From Atherix ibis (Eukaryota > Arthropoda > Insecta > Diptera > Athericidae), in contig OY282610.1 of NCBI GenBank assembly GCA_958298945.1, positions 38,261,667-38,325,666 of the forward strand: a DNA stretch of 64,000 bases, read 5' to 3'. Numbering within the stretch: the stretch's first letter is position 1; every line of letters starts with the position of its first letter. The translations under genes and the position numbers were made by a program. Below the pieces are notes generated by a model that saw only the letters and a program-made list of their open reading frames with translations, ran no database searches and was not told the DNA's origin. This document shows, one piece after another, positions 39,501-45,098 of the stretch.

Positions 39501-42500
39501 ATTGGGACTGTTTCAAATCACAACCTGGCGGATTTTGAGAAAAGATTAGAGCTTGCATCCATATAAAATTGTTATCACTCAAGAACTGAAGCCATTGGAC
39601 CACCGTAAACGTGGTGAATTTGCTGATTTTGTCTTGGAACAACTTGAAAACGATAACGATTTTTTTAAGAAAATCATCTTTTCCGATGAGGCTCACTTTA
39701 ATCTGAGTGGTGCGGTAAATAAACAAAACTGTCGATTATGATGCGAGGAAAATCCACAAATTATTCATGAACACCCATTACATTCACCTAAATTGACAGT
39801 TTGGTGTGGTTTTTGGTCTGGTAGAATCATCGGTACGTGCTTCTTTCGAAATGAAGCTGGTAACATTGTTACTGTCAATGGAGAGCGGTATAGATCGATC
39901 ATAACCAATTTTTTATGGCCGAAATTAGAAGAAGTTGATCTTGACAATATCTGGTTCTAACAAGACGGGGCTACGTGCCACACAGCACGTGCAACAACCG
40001 AATTATTGCGAGAAAAGTTTGGAGATTCGATTATTTCAAGAAATTGTGATATTGAATGGTCTTCAAGAAGTTGTGATTTAACACCATTAGACTATTTCTT
40101 GTAAGATTATTTGAAGTCATTGGTCTTTAGCAATAAACCAGACTCTCTTCAAGCTTTAGAAGTCAATATTGAACGTGCTATTCATGACATACGACTTGAT
40201 TTAGTGGAAAAAGTTCTCGAAAATTGGGTTGATCGAATTCGTTCCTGCAAAAGAAGTCGTGGAGGCTGTTTGAATGACGTTTTATTCAGAATTAAATTGT
40301 ATCGATTGTACTTCACACTAAATAATTTGAATTTCCTTAACAATTAGAGTGCTTTTTTTAAAAAGAAATCATATCACTCTTATTCGGAAACACTTTATAA
40401 ACGATAAACAATATAAGAATTAAAATATCACATACAATTAATAAATTGACTTTGAAGGTTATTTTCGTATCAAAATACAATATTATAGAAAATTATCGCG
40501 AAATAATTGATTATATTAATTGGCGATGTACTTAAAATTTACGGTGAAATTTTCACTTTATAATTATTTTACTTTACGTTTTAATTTAAAAAAATGCTTT
40601 ACAAATAATTATAAATTAAGATTTCCGCTGATAGCAGAGTTTATTTACTCTTGTTTGGAGGTTTTTCCGTACAACTCTTAAAGCGGATACTGTAATTTGT
40701 TTGAACATTTTTGCAGTAATTAAAATATTTAAAAGAATTGCTACATTTTATAAATTTATACCTTAGTATTTTATGATGGATGGTTTTAGGAAAGGAAGTG
40801 GAGGATAGCTCTTGAACGAGGAAATTAATTCTTTGCAATAACACTTTTTATAATGAGTACTTCATAAAAAAAAGGGATTTTGAGATCATGGTCGATAATA
40901 GTATTGAGAGCATAAAAGGAAGAATCGACAATTATGCAGAGTATTTCGGTTTGAAGGGATTAGATTCGACGGGAATTAGAAAACTAAGTAGGACCGCACA
41001 GTTCTAGTCCGTAAGTCCATATGGGTTTCAGTTGGGAATTGTATAAAAATACTTTGCTATCTATCATAAATTCAGAAGGTTTGTCTAGAAGGCAAAATAG
41101 TTGTAGGTATCGTCTGTTTAGTTCTGGTCTTTTAAGTCTTGTATGCGGTGTCTATGTTAAGCGTTTTGTGTTATGGCACTACCATTAAGGTATGTGGAAG
41201 GACGTGGAAGGTTCACGGCAGAGAGTAAAAGTTACATGGATATTATTAAATTAGAGATATATTTCGATAGCTTTTTTTTTTTTGTTTAAAGAAAAGATAC
41301 CAAAATATATCTTAAATCAATTTCTTAAAAAAAAAAAAATATTTTTTTTTGTTACTTTCAATTGGCGGCAATTTTTGTCGTCAATGGAATTTCATAGTTA
41401 ATTTTTTTTTCTTTTAACGAAATACCTTTTTTTTGAAATTTATTTTTCCTTGTTGAATTCATTTTAAATTTTTGCCATTTAATTTAGGTCAAAAAAAAAT
41501 AATATATTAAATACTTGGCATGAGCAGATAGAATCTTTTTCCTGTAAAGCTTTTTATCTTTCTAAGAAGAAATTATTATTTTTTTTTTGCTGATTTTTTT
41601 TCCATAGAATAGTAAAATTTTCGTAGAATACAAAATTTAATATTAAAAATGTAATTTATGTTTGAAAAACTCTTATTTAAATGTAATTTTTTTGATCAAT
41701 TTATCGGAACCACATATAGTGTGTAGGTGCACACTACTCGTACAATACGAAATTATAAAAGTCTTCTTGAATGGAATAAATGAATAAGCTTTAATATATT
41801 TACATAAAAATAATTTCAAGTTTTTGAGGGAAAAATTTATTTTGGTTTCATTTATATTGAATTGTAAAATTTTTCATTTTATTTAAATATGAATTTTGTT
41901 TTTTAGATTAAAAATTTTTCTATTTGTTATCGCTTTTTGATTAAGCAATAAGAAAAAAGAAAATGTCCTTGGCATGGTCAAAGCGTAAAATATTCTACAA
42001 TACTGAAAATTTTATTGTATATAAAAACTTATTTGAATCAAAATAAAAGAAGGAATTAAAAAAAAAAAAATCTATTTTTCCAATATTTGCAAAATATGTT
42101 TATACATTGCCGACCTTCAAATATTGACATATAAAAGTAATAAAAATAAAATAGAAACAATAATAAGTACGATAGGTTAATTTAAAAGTGGATTATCAGA
42201 GATTTACGGTAGGAATAATATTTATAAGGAATTGTATTTTGGTTAAGTTGGTATGAGAAGAATAAGACGGAAAAGTTGTTTTATGTACAATAATTTATTG
42301 CATTTACGTATATATTCAGACCCAGATGTGCCAAGTTAACCACAATGGAATATAATGTCATATTTCATATTTTATAAATGACAAAATATGAGTACACAAA
42401 AATAGAAAGGAAAATTTGTAATCGTTGGTAGGCAATAATGCTTTCAGATTTTCCGTCTTAAGGATGATTGGTATGAGTTTGAAAGGATATACTTACGGAA

Positions 42501-45098
42501 TATGATCGTCAGTTAAAGCATAGGTAGTTTTCCATTCAATACTTTATAATAATGTGTATTGAAAAGTCATAATATTTCGTTAATAAATTTATCGCCTATA
42601 TTTTAATTGTGGAATAATAAATTTTCATGACCAAATGAATAAGGATTTTCTCTCTTCAAATTAGAATATTATTTTAAATATATATCAAAATTAAAAGTAG
42701 ACTAATCTATTATACTATAATTATAGTATAATAGTGCAGTTTTTTCTAAATATTTACATAACTTTCAATTAGATATTTTTGGTTTAAGTTAAATTTTCTA
42801 TTTAGTTTATTTTGTATTGTTGCGAAAAGATGACATTTAAGATATTAAAATTTAAATTAAATGTCTGCTGCTCAAGTGTGAGCAGATTTGGCGTATATTT
42901 ATTTTCATAAATTTAGCCTTAATATTTTCAGTATTGAACATGAAGAAATGAAAAGACTGAAAGTGAGAAAATTTATTGAAAATGGGCCAGTATTATTTTG
43001 AAGATAATTAACATAAATAATTTCTATTTTTGCTCATAAGTGAGCTTACTTCTTTTAAATTAACTGCTCAGTTATATTGAACATAATATATTTAATATAT
43101 TATTTATTCATATGTTATGATAAATATCCAATGTACGCCTCGGAAAGTATAATATTCAGATTACGATTAATTTTTTTTTTTTGGTTTTTTGGACCATACT
43201 CCTTTATGAACTATTGAGACTTATCGTATTGTAGTTATCGATCATTTTGATATAATGTTTGATGACTTTATCACATATGTAGTTCGGACTGTAATTCGAT
43301 CACTTCTTAATAATGTTAGTAAAACTTCAAAAAATTTCTATTCAAAGACGGTTTTTTGAGTAGTTCTATAAGAAAAAATTCAATGGCGTCAAATCGCACG
43401 ATCCTCGAGGTCAATTGACATCATCAAATTTCGAAATTATGTTTCCTAGAAATTTTACGTGCATTAAAGTCAAAATTATCTTTTATTTTATTAAAACCAT
43501 ATATCAATATAGTTCAGATTAGAACCTTTCAAAATATGTGATTTGCCATATGTTAACAGTGTCTAATTCTTCATATTCAAAGAAATACGTGTCAATGAAA
43601 TTTTCAGATTAAAATGCTTATTAGACAGCCACTTATCGTGGATATGATGGCTTTTTTTACAAGTTTACAGATTTTTGTGTAAAGTTATTTTACTTATTGA
43701 CATGTCCACAAGGCGGAAAACGGGCCTTAATGCTAAAGAAATTTTTTTTCGAAAAAGCGCGAAACGTGGACATTGCAGAAATACCACTTTTAAGAAAGTT
43801 TACACAATTAGTCGTATTGATTAGAAACAACACAATTCATATTAAAAAATGGCTATTTTAATGATATTAAATAATATTTATAGTCAATAATTATTAAATG
43901 ACAGAGCAACATTTTCCGAATTATAAAATAAATAATTCTGTATTAAGTTTTGATTCCTTGTGAGCGAAATTATTTATACATGCTTATTTCTCTGAAAGAT
44001 TATGTATAATCCATTTTATGATTATATCTTATTTTCAGAAAATATTTCCAATTAATTGTATCTATAAATGCATCGCTTAAAATTATAATTTCTTAGAATT
44101 TTCGAAATTGCGAGCATTCAGTTTTGCTTCTTTATGAGCAGCTTTGTTAAGAAATTTTCCATGTAAGATTAATGAGCTTTTTATAAACTATTTATCAAAA
44201 TAATATTTTTTAATTGCGCTTTAAAGTCAGTATACTTTTTAGTTATACAAGGACTTGTGCTGTTTTATTTTTGCTCGTTTTGTTACTTAAGCATAATGTT
44301 TGCTCATTTTGTGATTTTAAAAAAAAAATTATTTCAAAGAACACGAAAAATTCTATGCTCAATAATATTAATATTATTAGTTATCTATTTAATAGAACAA
44401 ATCTTAAAAGATGTCTTTTACATGGAATAGAGATCATTTTGTAGCGTCACGACCATGAGGCCATTTAGCGAAGAAAGTACAAATCTTACATGATATTTAA
44501 AAGTAATATAAAAAAAAATTTTAAATTATACTAAACTGAAAATGAGTATTTATTTTTAATTATTAAAAGCGAAAAGCTGAATTCGAAACTATGTCGAGAT
44601 ATTCCTTGTAAGGAAAAAAAGTTTGTAAGAAAAGATGAAATTTCAAATGATAATTTTCGAATTGATTATTTTTAATTAATATATTTCTAGTTTTGATTGA
44701 TTTTATAAATAATGAATTTTTTCAACTTACCTAGGCATGGCACTACTAGGTACTTCAAGGCTACCAGATGTATCACTTCCAGCATGATGTAAATGTGATC
44801 CATGGAGTTCTTTGCTGGCTGGATGCTGTAAATGGGCTTGAGCGGCGCTTGGATGAGCGCCTGGTCCATGATGTGGAGTACCATGCGGCGCAAAATCAGC
44901 GGCATGGTGTCCAGCTGGACCGCCAATTGTCGCCTGACCAGGTCCAATTGCCGAAACTGGACCATGTCCACCGACCGAAGTTCCATGATGTCCAGCACCA
45001 TGGTGACCCTTTCCACTAGCGCTATGATGATGGTGGCGTCCTCCTTTTCCTCCTTGATCTTCCTCGCTTTCTTCCTCACTTGAGCTGGGATCTATCAT
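384..45098 (-). CDS. Cadps: Calcium-dependent secretion activator (CAPS), exons 1-14, 3' part outside window
   Basis: CAPS/UNC-31 proteins are cytosolic, membrane-associated priming factors that bind PIP2 and SNAREs and promote exocytosis of dense-core vesicles in neurons and endocrine cells; that role is family knowledge. The sequence shows fourteen minus-strand exons that join in frame across GT-AG introns: 122 codons of Ser/Glu- and His/Gly-rich N-terminus, a conserved block beginning [19 protein letters not shown], the [14 protein letters not shown] stretch, a C2-like domain (about residues 450-600), a PH domain (about 605-715, with [12 protein letters not shown] and [11 protein letters not shown]), and the start of the C-terminal region ([19 protein letters not shown]). 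In total 2522 coding bases, about 840 residues; family members run to about 1300-1400, so the C-terminal priming domain is beyond position 1. The start was chosen at the ATG opening [10 protein letters not shown], the usual CAPS N-terminus. No frameshifts or stops in the exons, so the gene looks intact. Introns are extremely uneven (110 bp to 14 kb) and carry many transposons. Confidence 0.95.
572..2825. repeat. Intron 13 with a five-copy ~362 bp tandem repeat
   Basis: A unit anchored on the motif TCTTGCAATTAAATAAGTAA recurs at about 821 (variant TCGTGC), 1181, 1543, 1905 and 2267, giving spacings of 360, 362, 362 and 362 bp. Copies share inner landmarks such as AAATGTTTATAAACAT and TGTATATAAACATATGGGA. 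The three middle copies are very similar and the last (after about 2340) is diverged. The array fills roughly 790-2640 between exons 13 and 14. Read in its own right it has no long open frame. Confidence 0.9.
2826..2962 (-). CDS. Cadps: Cadps exon 13
   Basis: 137 bp: [20 protein letters not shown], then [20 protein letters not shown] and PYASL. Acceptor CATTTTAG, donor GTAATT. Confidence 0.95.
2963..3939. other. Cadps intron 12
   Basis: 977 bp of AT-rich intron between exons 12 and 13. Apart from a TAGATGGCGTTA motif near 3375 that recurs in the mariner at 28.4 kb, I see no feature. Confidence 0.6.
3940..4146 (-). CDS. Cadps: Cadps exon 12 (PH domain, second half)
   Basis: 207 bp: [20 protein letters not shown], then the C-terminal PH helix [20 protein letters not shown]. 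In family members this segment is a site of length variation; the insect-like FGIDLDGG version is seen here. It ends one base into an Asp codon at the donor at 3939-3938 (GTACTT). Confidence 0.94.
4464..4639 (-). CDS. Cadps: Cadps exon 11 (PH domain, first half)
   Basis: 176 bp: [20 protein letters not shown], then [20 protein letters not shown] and [16 protein letters not shown]. The basic KKWKKR strand-loop is the expected phosphoinositide-binding face of the CAPS PH domain (family knowledge). Confidence 0.96.
4843..4949 (-). CDS. Cadps: Cadps exon 10 (end of C2, start of PH)
   Basis: 107 bp: [20 protein letters not shown] then [17 protein letters not shown] split Gly codon (GG|A) joins it to exon 11. 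Confidence 0.95.
5070..5214 (-). CDS. Cadps: Cadps exon 9 (C2 domain)
   Basis: 145 bp: [20 protein letters not shown] then [18 protein letters not shown] and [10 protein letters not shown], the middle of the C2-like fold. Ends phase 0 before SPEWHRM. Confidence 0.95.
5325..5555 (-). CDS. Cadps: Cadps exon 8 (start of C2 domain)
   Basis: 231 bp. The acceptor TGTGTAG gives one base that completes Arg of exon 7, then [20 protein letters not shown] and [20 protein letters not shown], entering the C2-like domain through [20 protein letters not shown]. It ends EASKP plus AT, finished to Met by the G of exon 9. Confidence 0.94.
5774..5985. repeat. Minisatellite based on a 9-bp GATGTTTTC/GATATTTTC unit
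   Basis: About 20 variants of a nonamer (GATGTTTTC, GATGTTTGC, GATATTTTC), with a longer 'cataaattttgatgtttcaaacaatttcgat' module repeated. Because the unit length is a multiple of three, frames stay open on both strands, which explains the overlapping reading frames here; I do not take them as genes. Confidence 0.85.
12070..13430. repeat. Satellite array A: ~113 bp monomer in a trimeric higher-order repeat of 340 bp
   Basis: The motif CTGCTATAA/CTGCTTTAA recurs at 12247, 12353, 12471, 12587, 12692, 12810, 12927, 13032 and 13150. Spacings are 106, 118, 116, 105, 118, 117, 105, 118, so three monomer types repeat every 339-340 bp. The types differ visibly: one reads TATAATTTTCGAT, the next TATAACTTTCGATT, the third CTTTAA...TGGGCTG. 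A further half-copy lies before 12247 and decayed copies run to about 13430. Confidence 0.9.
15535..16900. repeat. Satellite array B: ~111 bp monomer in a trimeric higher-order repeat of ~333 bp
   Basis: Anchors at 15665, 15776, 15891, 16000, 16110, 16217, 16325, 16440, 16556 and 16666 are spaced 107-116 bp. Three monomer types alternate: GCTGCTAGTA (15776, 16110, 16440), GAATCTGCTATAAATTATGA (15891, 16217, and a variant at 16556) and CGGAGATAATCTGCTATAA (16000, 16325, 16666). Monomers are recognisably related to array A (CTGCTATAA, ACTAGAAAAAATGCTGTA), but the trimer composition differs. Decayed monomers continue towards 17160. Confidence 0.88.
19205..19246. repeat. Near-perfect hairpin, 18-bp stem and 6-nt loop
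   Basis: ATGGTATGTGTTGTCCTT (19205-19222), loop GATTTT, then AAGGATAACACATACCAT (19229-19246). The arms pair at every position except one, which would be G-U in RNA. It lies in intron 7, about 500 bp from exon 7. Confidence 0.85.
19710..19960 (-). CDS. Cadps: Cadps exon 7
   Basis: 251 bp: [58 protein letters not shown] and QKLKRYNH, highly conserved CAPS sequence predicted mainly helical. Ends with AG of an Arg codon at a GTATTG donor; the next exon is 14 kb away. Confidence 0.95.
20275..20420 (-). CDS. Cadps: Cadps exon 6
   Basis: 146 bp: [20 protein letters not shown] followed by [20 protein letters not shown] and QILFNALM. Ends on a whole codon at a GTAAGTG donor. Confidence 0.94.
20421..24063. 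other. Cadps intron 5
   Basis: 3.6 kb intron between exons 5 and 6. About 21.6-23.6 kb is a decayed LINE (listed separately); 20.42-21.55 kb and 23.65-24.06 kb are AT-rich with no feature I can support. Confidence 0.7.
21595..23640 (-). pseudogene. Decayed Jockey-like LINE ORF2 (endonuclease plus reverse transcriptase)
   Basis: Minus-strand translation with many stops and frameshifts still shows the order of a Jockey-type ORF2. There is an endonuclease tail near 23.4-23.2 kb (GASL..., then LDYFI, then [12 protein letters not shown]). A reverse-transcriptase block follows near 22.4-22.2 kb ([20 protein letters not shown], then [14 protein letters not shown]). The C-terminus at 21.87-21.65 kb contains [13 protein letters not shown] and RQWPRDLLK. 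The same C-terminal motifs occur in the LINEs at 34-36, 40.6-41.2 and 59.4-60.1 kb, so one family is involved. Old and inactive. Confidence 0.8.
24064..24149 (-). CDS. Cadps: Cadps exon 5
   Basis: 86 bp encoding [20 protein letters not shown] then FDCILKGTG, one of the best conserved stretches of CAPS. The first base completes Arg of exon 4 and the last base starts a Gly codon finished by exon 6. Confidence 0.95.
24373..24548 (-). CDS. Cadps: Cadps exon 4
   Basis: 176 bp. Encodes [19 protein letters not shown] and later [13 protein letters not shown]. Two donors were possible; the one at 24372-24371 (GTAAAT) keeps Arg split as AG|G and leads in frame into SLPEIDG, so it was preferred over the GTAAGG four bases earlier. 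Confidence 0.94.
24771..24938 (-). CDS. Cadps: Cadps exon 3
   Basis: 168 bp, phase 0 at both ends, 56 codons starting [19 protein letters not shown] and including [20 protein letters not shown], the strongly conserved start of the CAPS N-terminal region. Acceptor TTTCAG, donor GTAAAA. Confidence 0.95.
25123..26329 (+). mobile_element. Dead mariner (DD34D, irritans-like), with TIRs
   Basis: The 3' terminus reads GGCTAAGTACTTGTTGAATG plus ACCCTCGTA (26301-26329). Its inverse is found at 25129-25152 (GTCATTCACCAAGTACTTAG), with the outermost bases of the 5' end eroded. Length about 1.2 kb, slightly short for a mariner because of internal deletions. It is on the sense strand opposite to Cadps and lies within Cadps intron 2. 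Confidence 0.9.
25303..26263 (+). pseudogene. Broken mariner transposase (irritans-like)
   Basis: Starts [20 protein letters not shown] with the N-terminal helix-turn-helix region and ends [12 protein letters not shown]. The catalytic residues are all visible: first Asp in FVTVDETW, second in [11 protein letters not shown], third in GWAPCDYF, with 34 residues between the second and third, i.e. DD34D. It is broken by a stop replacing Trp in the MRKLSAR(*)V segment (near 25606), a second stop replacing Trp after ETKEQSKQ (near 25738), and two internal deletions relative to complete relatives (after EIAET and before LFQRNPAEF) that shift frame. The C-terminal half (25799-26263) is open. Trp-to-stop changes are single G-to-A differences. 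Not able to encode a working enzyme. Confidence 0.88.
28316..29591 (+). mobile_element. Near full-length dead mariner (DD34D, second family), with TIRs
   Basis: Terminal inverted repeats of about 28 bp: GTTGTAGTAAGAAGTAATCC... at 28316-28343 and its inverse ending at 29591 (about four mismatches). Total 1276 bp, the standard mariner length. The two ends and the intervening transposase belong to a different subfamily from the element at 25 kb (mellifera/cecropia-like by motif, not proven). Confidence 0.9.
28485..29517 (+). pseudogene. Broken mariner transposase with first catalytic Asp changed to Asn
   Basis: The N-terminal half contains [20 protein letters not shown] and [20 protein letters not shown]. 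The usual start codon is not seen; the frame begins at a TTG (28485). The first catalytic motif reads MVTGNEKW where relatives have GDEKW, so the catalytic Asp is Asn (near 28956). Twelve codons later a stop follows NVKR, then a frameshift. The C-terminal half (to 29517) is open: [22 protein letters not shown] and [12 protein letters not shown], with 34 residues between the second and third Asp. A dead copy; no function for the host is implied. Confidence 0.88.
29875..30325 (+). pseudogene. LINE reverse-transcriptase fragment
   Basis: Plus-strand translation gives [12 protein letters not shown] followed by [12 protein letters not shown] (RT block around the (V/L)PQG(S/T) motif, 30060-30140) and later [16 protein letters not shown] (near 30270-30315). 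These are typical of CR1/Jockey-superfamily LINEs. No intact frame. Confidence 0.7.
30330..30995 (+). pseudogene. Decayed mariner fragment related to the 28.3 kb element
   Basis: Shows [40 protein letters not shown] and [10 protein letters not shown] in a 97-codon frame (30529-30822), preceded by stop-interrupted matches to the N-terminal half. AAATAATGGATTTCGTT near 30985 resembles the 3' terminal repeat of the element at 28.3 kb. The 5' end of the element is missing; it abuts a LINE scrap. Confidence 0.8.
31003..31616 (+). mobile_element. Chimeric mariner fragment (third DD34D family), second half inverted
   Basis: 31003-31340 reads forward: [20 protein letters not shown], then [20 protein letters not shown] and LPDLWKN. 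From about 31376 to 31616 the sequence matches the 5' non-coding and terminal-repeat portion of the same family in the opposite orientation, as seen in the copy at 50.4-50.64 kb, ending ...GAACAGACCTCGTA. The second and third catalytic residues are missing. So the fragment is an internal deletion plus inversion product. Confidence 0.8.
31625..31812 (+). pseudogene. DD41D transposase fragment
   Basis: Short plus-strand match: [16 protein letters not shown], then [15 protein letters not shown], corresponding to the third-Asp region of the DD41D family element at 39-40.4 kb and of the relic at 58.1 kb. Confidence 0.65.
33105..33240 (-). CDS. Cadps: Cadps exon 2
   Basis: 136 bp, entering with one base that completes Arg from exon 1 and ending after a full codon (..DKNDTDIH) at a GTAAGT donor. 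The protein is Ser/Pro-rich ([15 protein letters not shown], then [15 protein letters not shown]); [11 protein letters not shown] is the conserved linker just before the ERHEREEEE block in insect CAPS. The acceptor TTATAG lies at 33241-33242. A CTCF-like core motif falls inside (33220-33232). Confidence 0.9.
33220..33232 (+). promoter_or_regulatory. CTCF-like motif inside Cadps exon 2
   Basis: CCACTAGATGGCG agrees with the conserved CTCF core pattern CCASYAGRKGGC (family knowledge). CACTAGATGGCG also occurs in the 5' non-coding part of the mariner at 28.4 kb, and TAGATGGCGTTA near 3375, so the motif may instead be a chance match or repeat-derived. Binding is not shown. Confidence 0.35.
33985..36085 (-). 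mobile_element. 5'-truncated Jockey-like LINE
   Basis: Minus-strand non-LTR retrotransposon ending at its 3' end in a short 3' UTR and an A/TAAA-rich tail (T/ATTT-rich on the plus strand, 33985-34014). Only the C-terminal part of the endonuclease linker, the reverse transcriptase and the C-terminal region of ORF2 are present; the 5' part is lost near 36085, as is usual for LINE insertions. Confidence 0.88.
34137..36060 (-). pseudogene. Jockey-like LINE ORF2 remnant (reverse transcriptase)
   Basis: 35662-34718 is open for over 300 codons with RT blocks in order: [42 protein letters not shown], and [21 protein letters not shown] frame change near 34900 precedes [10 protein letters not shown] and the catalytic YADDTA (bases 34818-34829 encode YADD). 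A further frame (34583-34137) carries the C-terminal [13 protein letters not shown], then [13 protein letters not shown]. The upstream piece (35861-35649) holds [15 protein letters not shown]. The catalytic motif survives but the frame is broken, so it is inactive although younger than the copies at 21.6, 40.6 and 59.4 kb. Confidence 0.88.
36130..36550. repeat. Interspersed repeat shared with 51.37-51.72 kb
   Basis: Starts ACAGTCAGTAACCAGTTATA and continues through ...CTACTATCAT...GCAGTGA, a sequence seen again near 51375-51480 with similar order (AACAGTCAGTAACCAGTTAT, ACTATCATCTGCAGTGATAG). Less AT-rich than its surroundings. Probably part of an unrecognised transposon; no clear protein match. 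Confidence 0.6.
36662..36910 (-). pseudogene. LINE reverse-transcriptase fragment (different family)
   Basis: Minus strand shows [20 protein letters not shown] followed by [15 protein letters not shown], which matches the (Y/F)ADD(V/I)DI..(S/T)...V..AF..IE.AA...GL.IN pattern of insect endonuclease/reverse-transcriptase elements. The catalytic YADD reads YSND, so it is dead. Confidence 0.72.
36968..37995. repeat. Tandem pair of ~510 bp units, each ending in a ~32 bp minisatellite
   Basis: Unit 1 starts GTCATGGCTAGTCTCTGGTA (36968) and unit 2 GTCATGGTCAGTTTCTGGTA (37497). Both pass through GCTCAAGGA, GCCTGGAATTT and ACCCACCATGTAATCTTAAAA. Each then enters short repeats of the form AAATTATGTTTAAGGTCTTAAATTT (37310-37440 and 37755-37930), and each ends with TGGTATTTTGT...CATCAAGTC. 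The two copies are clearly diverged. Confidence 0.78.
38000..39030. other. Unassigned less AT-rich block in intron 1
   Basis: About 1 kb of DNA with more balanced base composition than the intron around it and no open frame over 60 codons. It looks like a decayed mobile element, but I could not identify a protein domain or terminal repeats. Confidence 0.4.
39038..40397 (+). mobile_element. Near full-length dead DD41D (rosa/Visitor-like) Tc1/mariner element
   Basis: 33-bp terminal inverted repeats: TAAAGGGTTTTCCAATTAGA... at 39038-39070 and its inverse at 40365-40397 (about six mismatches), bounded by TA. Total about 1.36 kb. Between the 5' TIR and the transposase lies a foldback (39096-39175) and a duplicated copy of the transposase start region. 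Sequence of the same family recurs at 31.6, 43.2, 52.4, 57.8, 58.1 and 62.0 kb. Confidence 0.88.
39181..40345 (+). pseudogene. Broken DD41D transposase
   Basis: The N-terminus has [20 protein letters not shown] (helix-turn-helix region). Later segments are [34 protein letters not shown] with the first catalytic Asp, [17 protein letters not shown], then WF(*)[10 protein letters not shown] with the second Asp and [10 protein letters not shown] with the third. I count 41 residues between the second and third Asp, so DD41D, the spacing reported for rosa and Visitor elements (family knowledge). It is interrupted by stops (for example TAA in place of Gln before QDGAT near 39958, and stops near 39548, 39739 and 40102) and by a frameshift near 39395. 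Dead, but with most residues preserved. Confidence 0.86.
40645..41250 (-). pseudogene. Jockey-like LINE C-terminal fragment
   Basis: Nucleotide and protein similarity to the C-terminal part of the LINE at 34.1-34.7 kb: shared strings include GAAGGGATTAGATTCGACGG, CCATATGGGTTTCAGT and TAGGTATCGTCT. The minus-strand translation shows [15 protein letters not shown]. Many stops. Confidence 0.78.
43160..43700 (-). pseudogene. Decayed DD41D transposase fragment
   Basis: On the minus strand [11 protein letters not shown] (43420-43380) matches the third-Asp motif [10 protein letters not shown] of the 39-40 kb element, with Asp changed to Asn, followed by NYSKNRL. Upstream, LNYIDIWF matches the segment before the second Asp. 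Stops throughout. Confidence 0.68.
44731..45098 (-). CDS. Cadps: Cadps exon 1 (start codon, low-complexity N-terminus)
   Basis: Begins at the ATG (45096-45098 on the plus strand as CAT) with [14 protein letters not shown], the acidic start typical of CAPS, and continues for 122 codons very rich in His, Gly, Ala and Pro, probably disordered. It ends ...SSAMPR with a split AG|A codon at a GTAAG donor (44730-44729). It is far more GC-rich than its surroundings, which is why several overlapping frames stay open here; those are not genes. Confidence 0.93.

Larger units (their letters stand above)
33241..44730. other. Cadps intron 1
   Basis: 11.5 kb intron. Contents from left: unassigned less AT-rich DNA (33.72-33.97 kb), Jockey-like LINE (34.0-36.1 kb), shared repeat (36.13-36.55 kb), a second LINE fragment (36.66-36.91 kb), tandem ~0.5 kb units (36.97-37.99 kb), an unassigned less AT-rich block (38.0-39.0 kb), DD41D transposon (39.04-40.40 kb), LINE tail (40.65-41.25 kb) and a decayed DD41D fragment (43.16-43.70 kb). 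The remaining AT-rich DNA, 41.3-43.1 and 43.9-44.7 kb, shows only GCTCA...TGAGC repeats. Confidence 0.7.

Noticed and set aside
44768..45083. Plus-strand open frames opposite Cadps exon 1
   Set aside because: They are antisense shadows of the His/Gly-rich exon, whose GC-rich repetitive codons lack stops on the other strand. The minus-strand product matches the CAPS N-terminus and joins exon 2 in phase.
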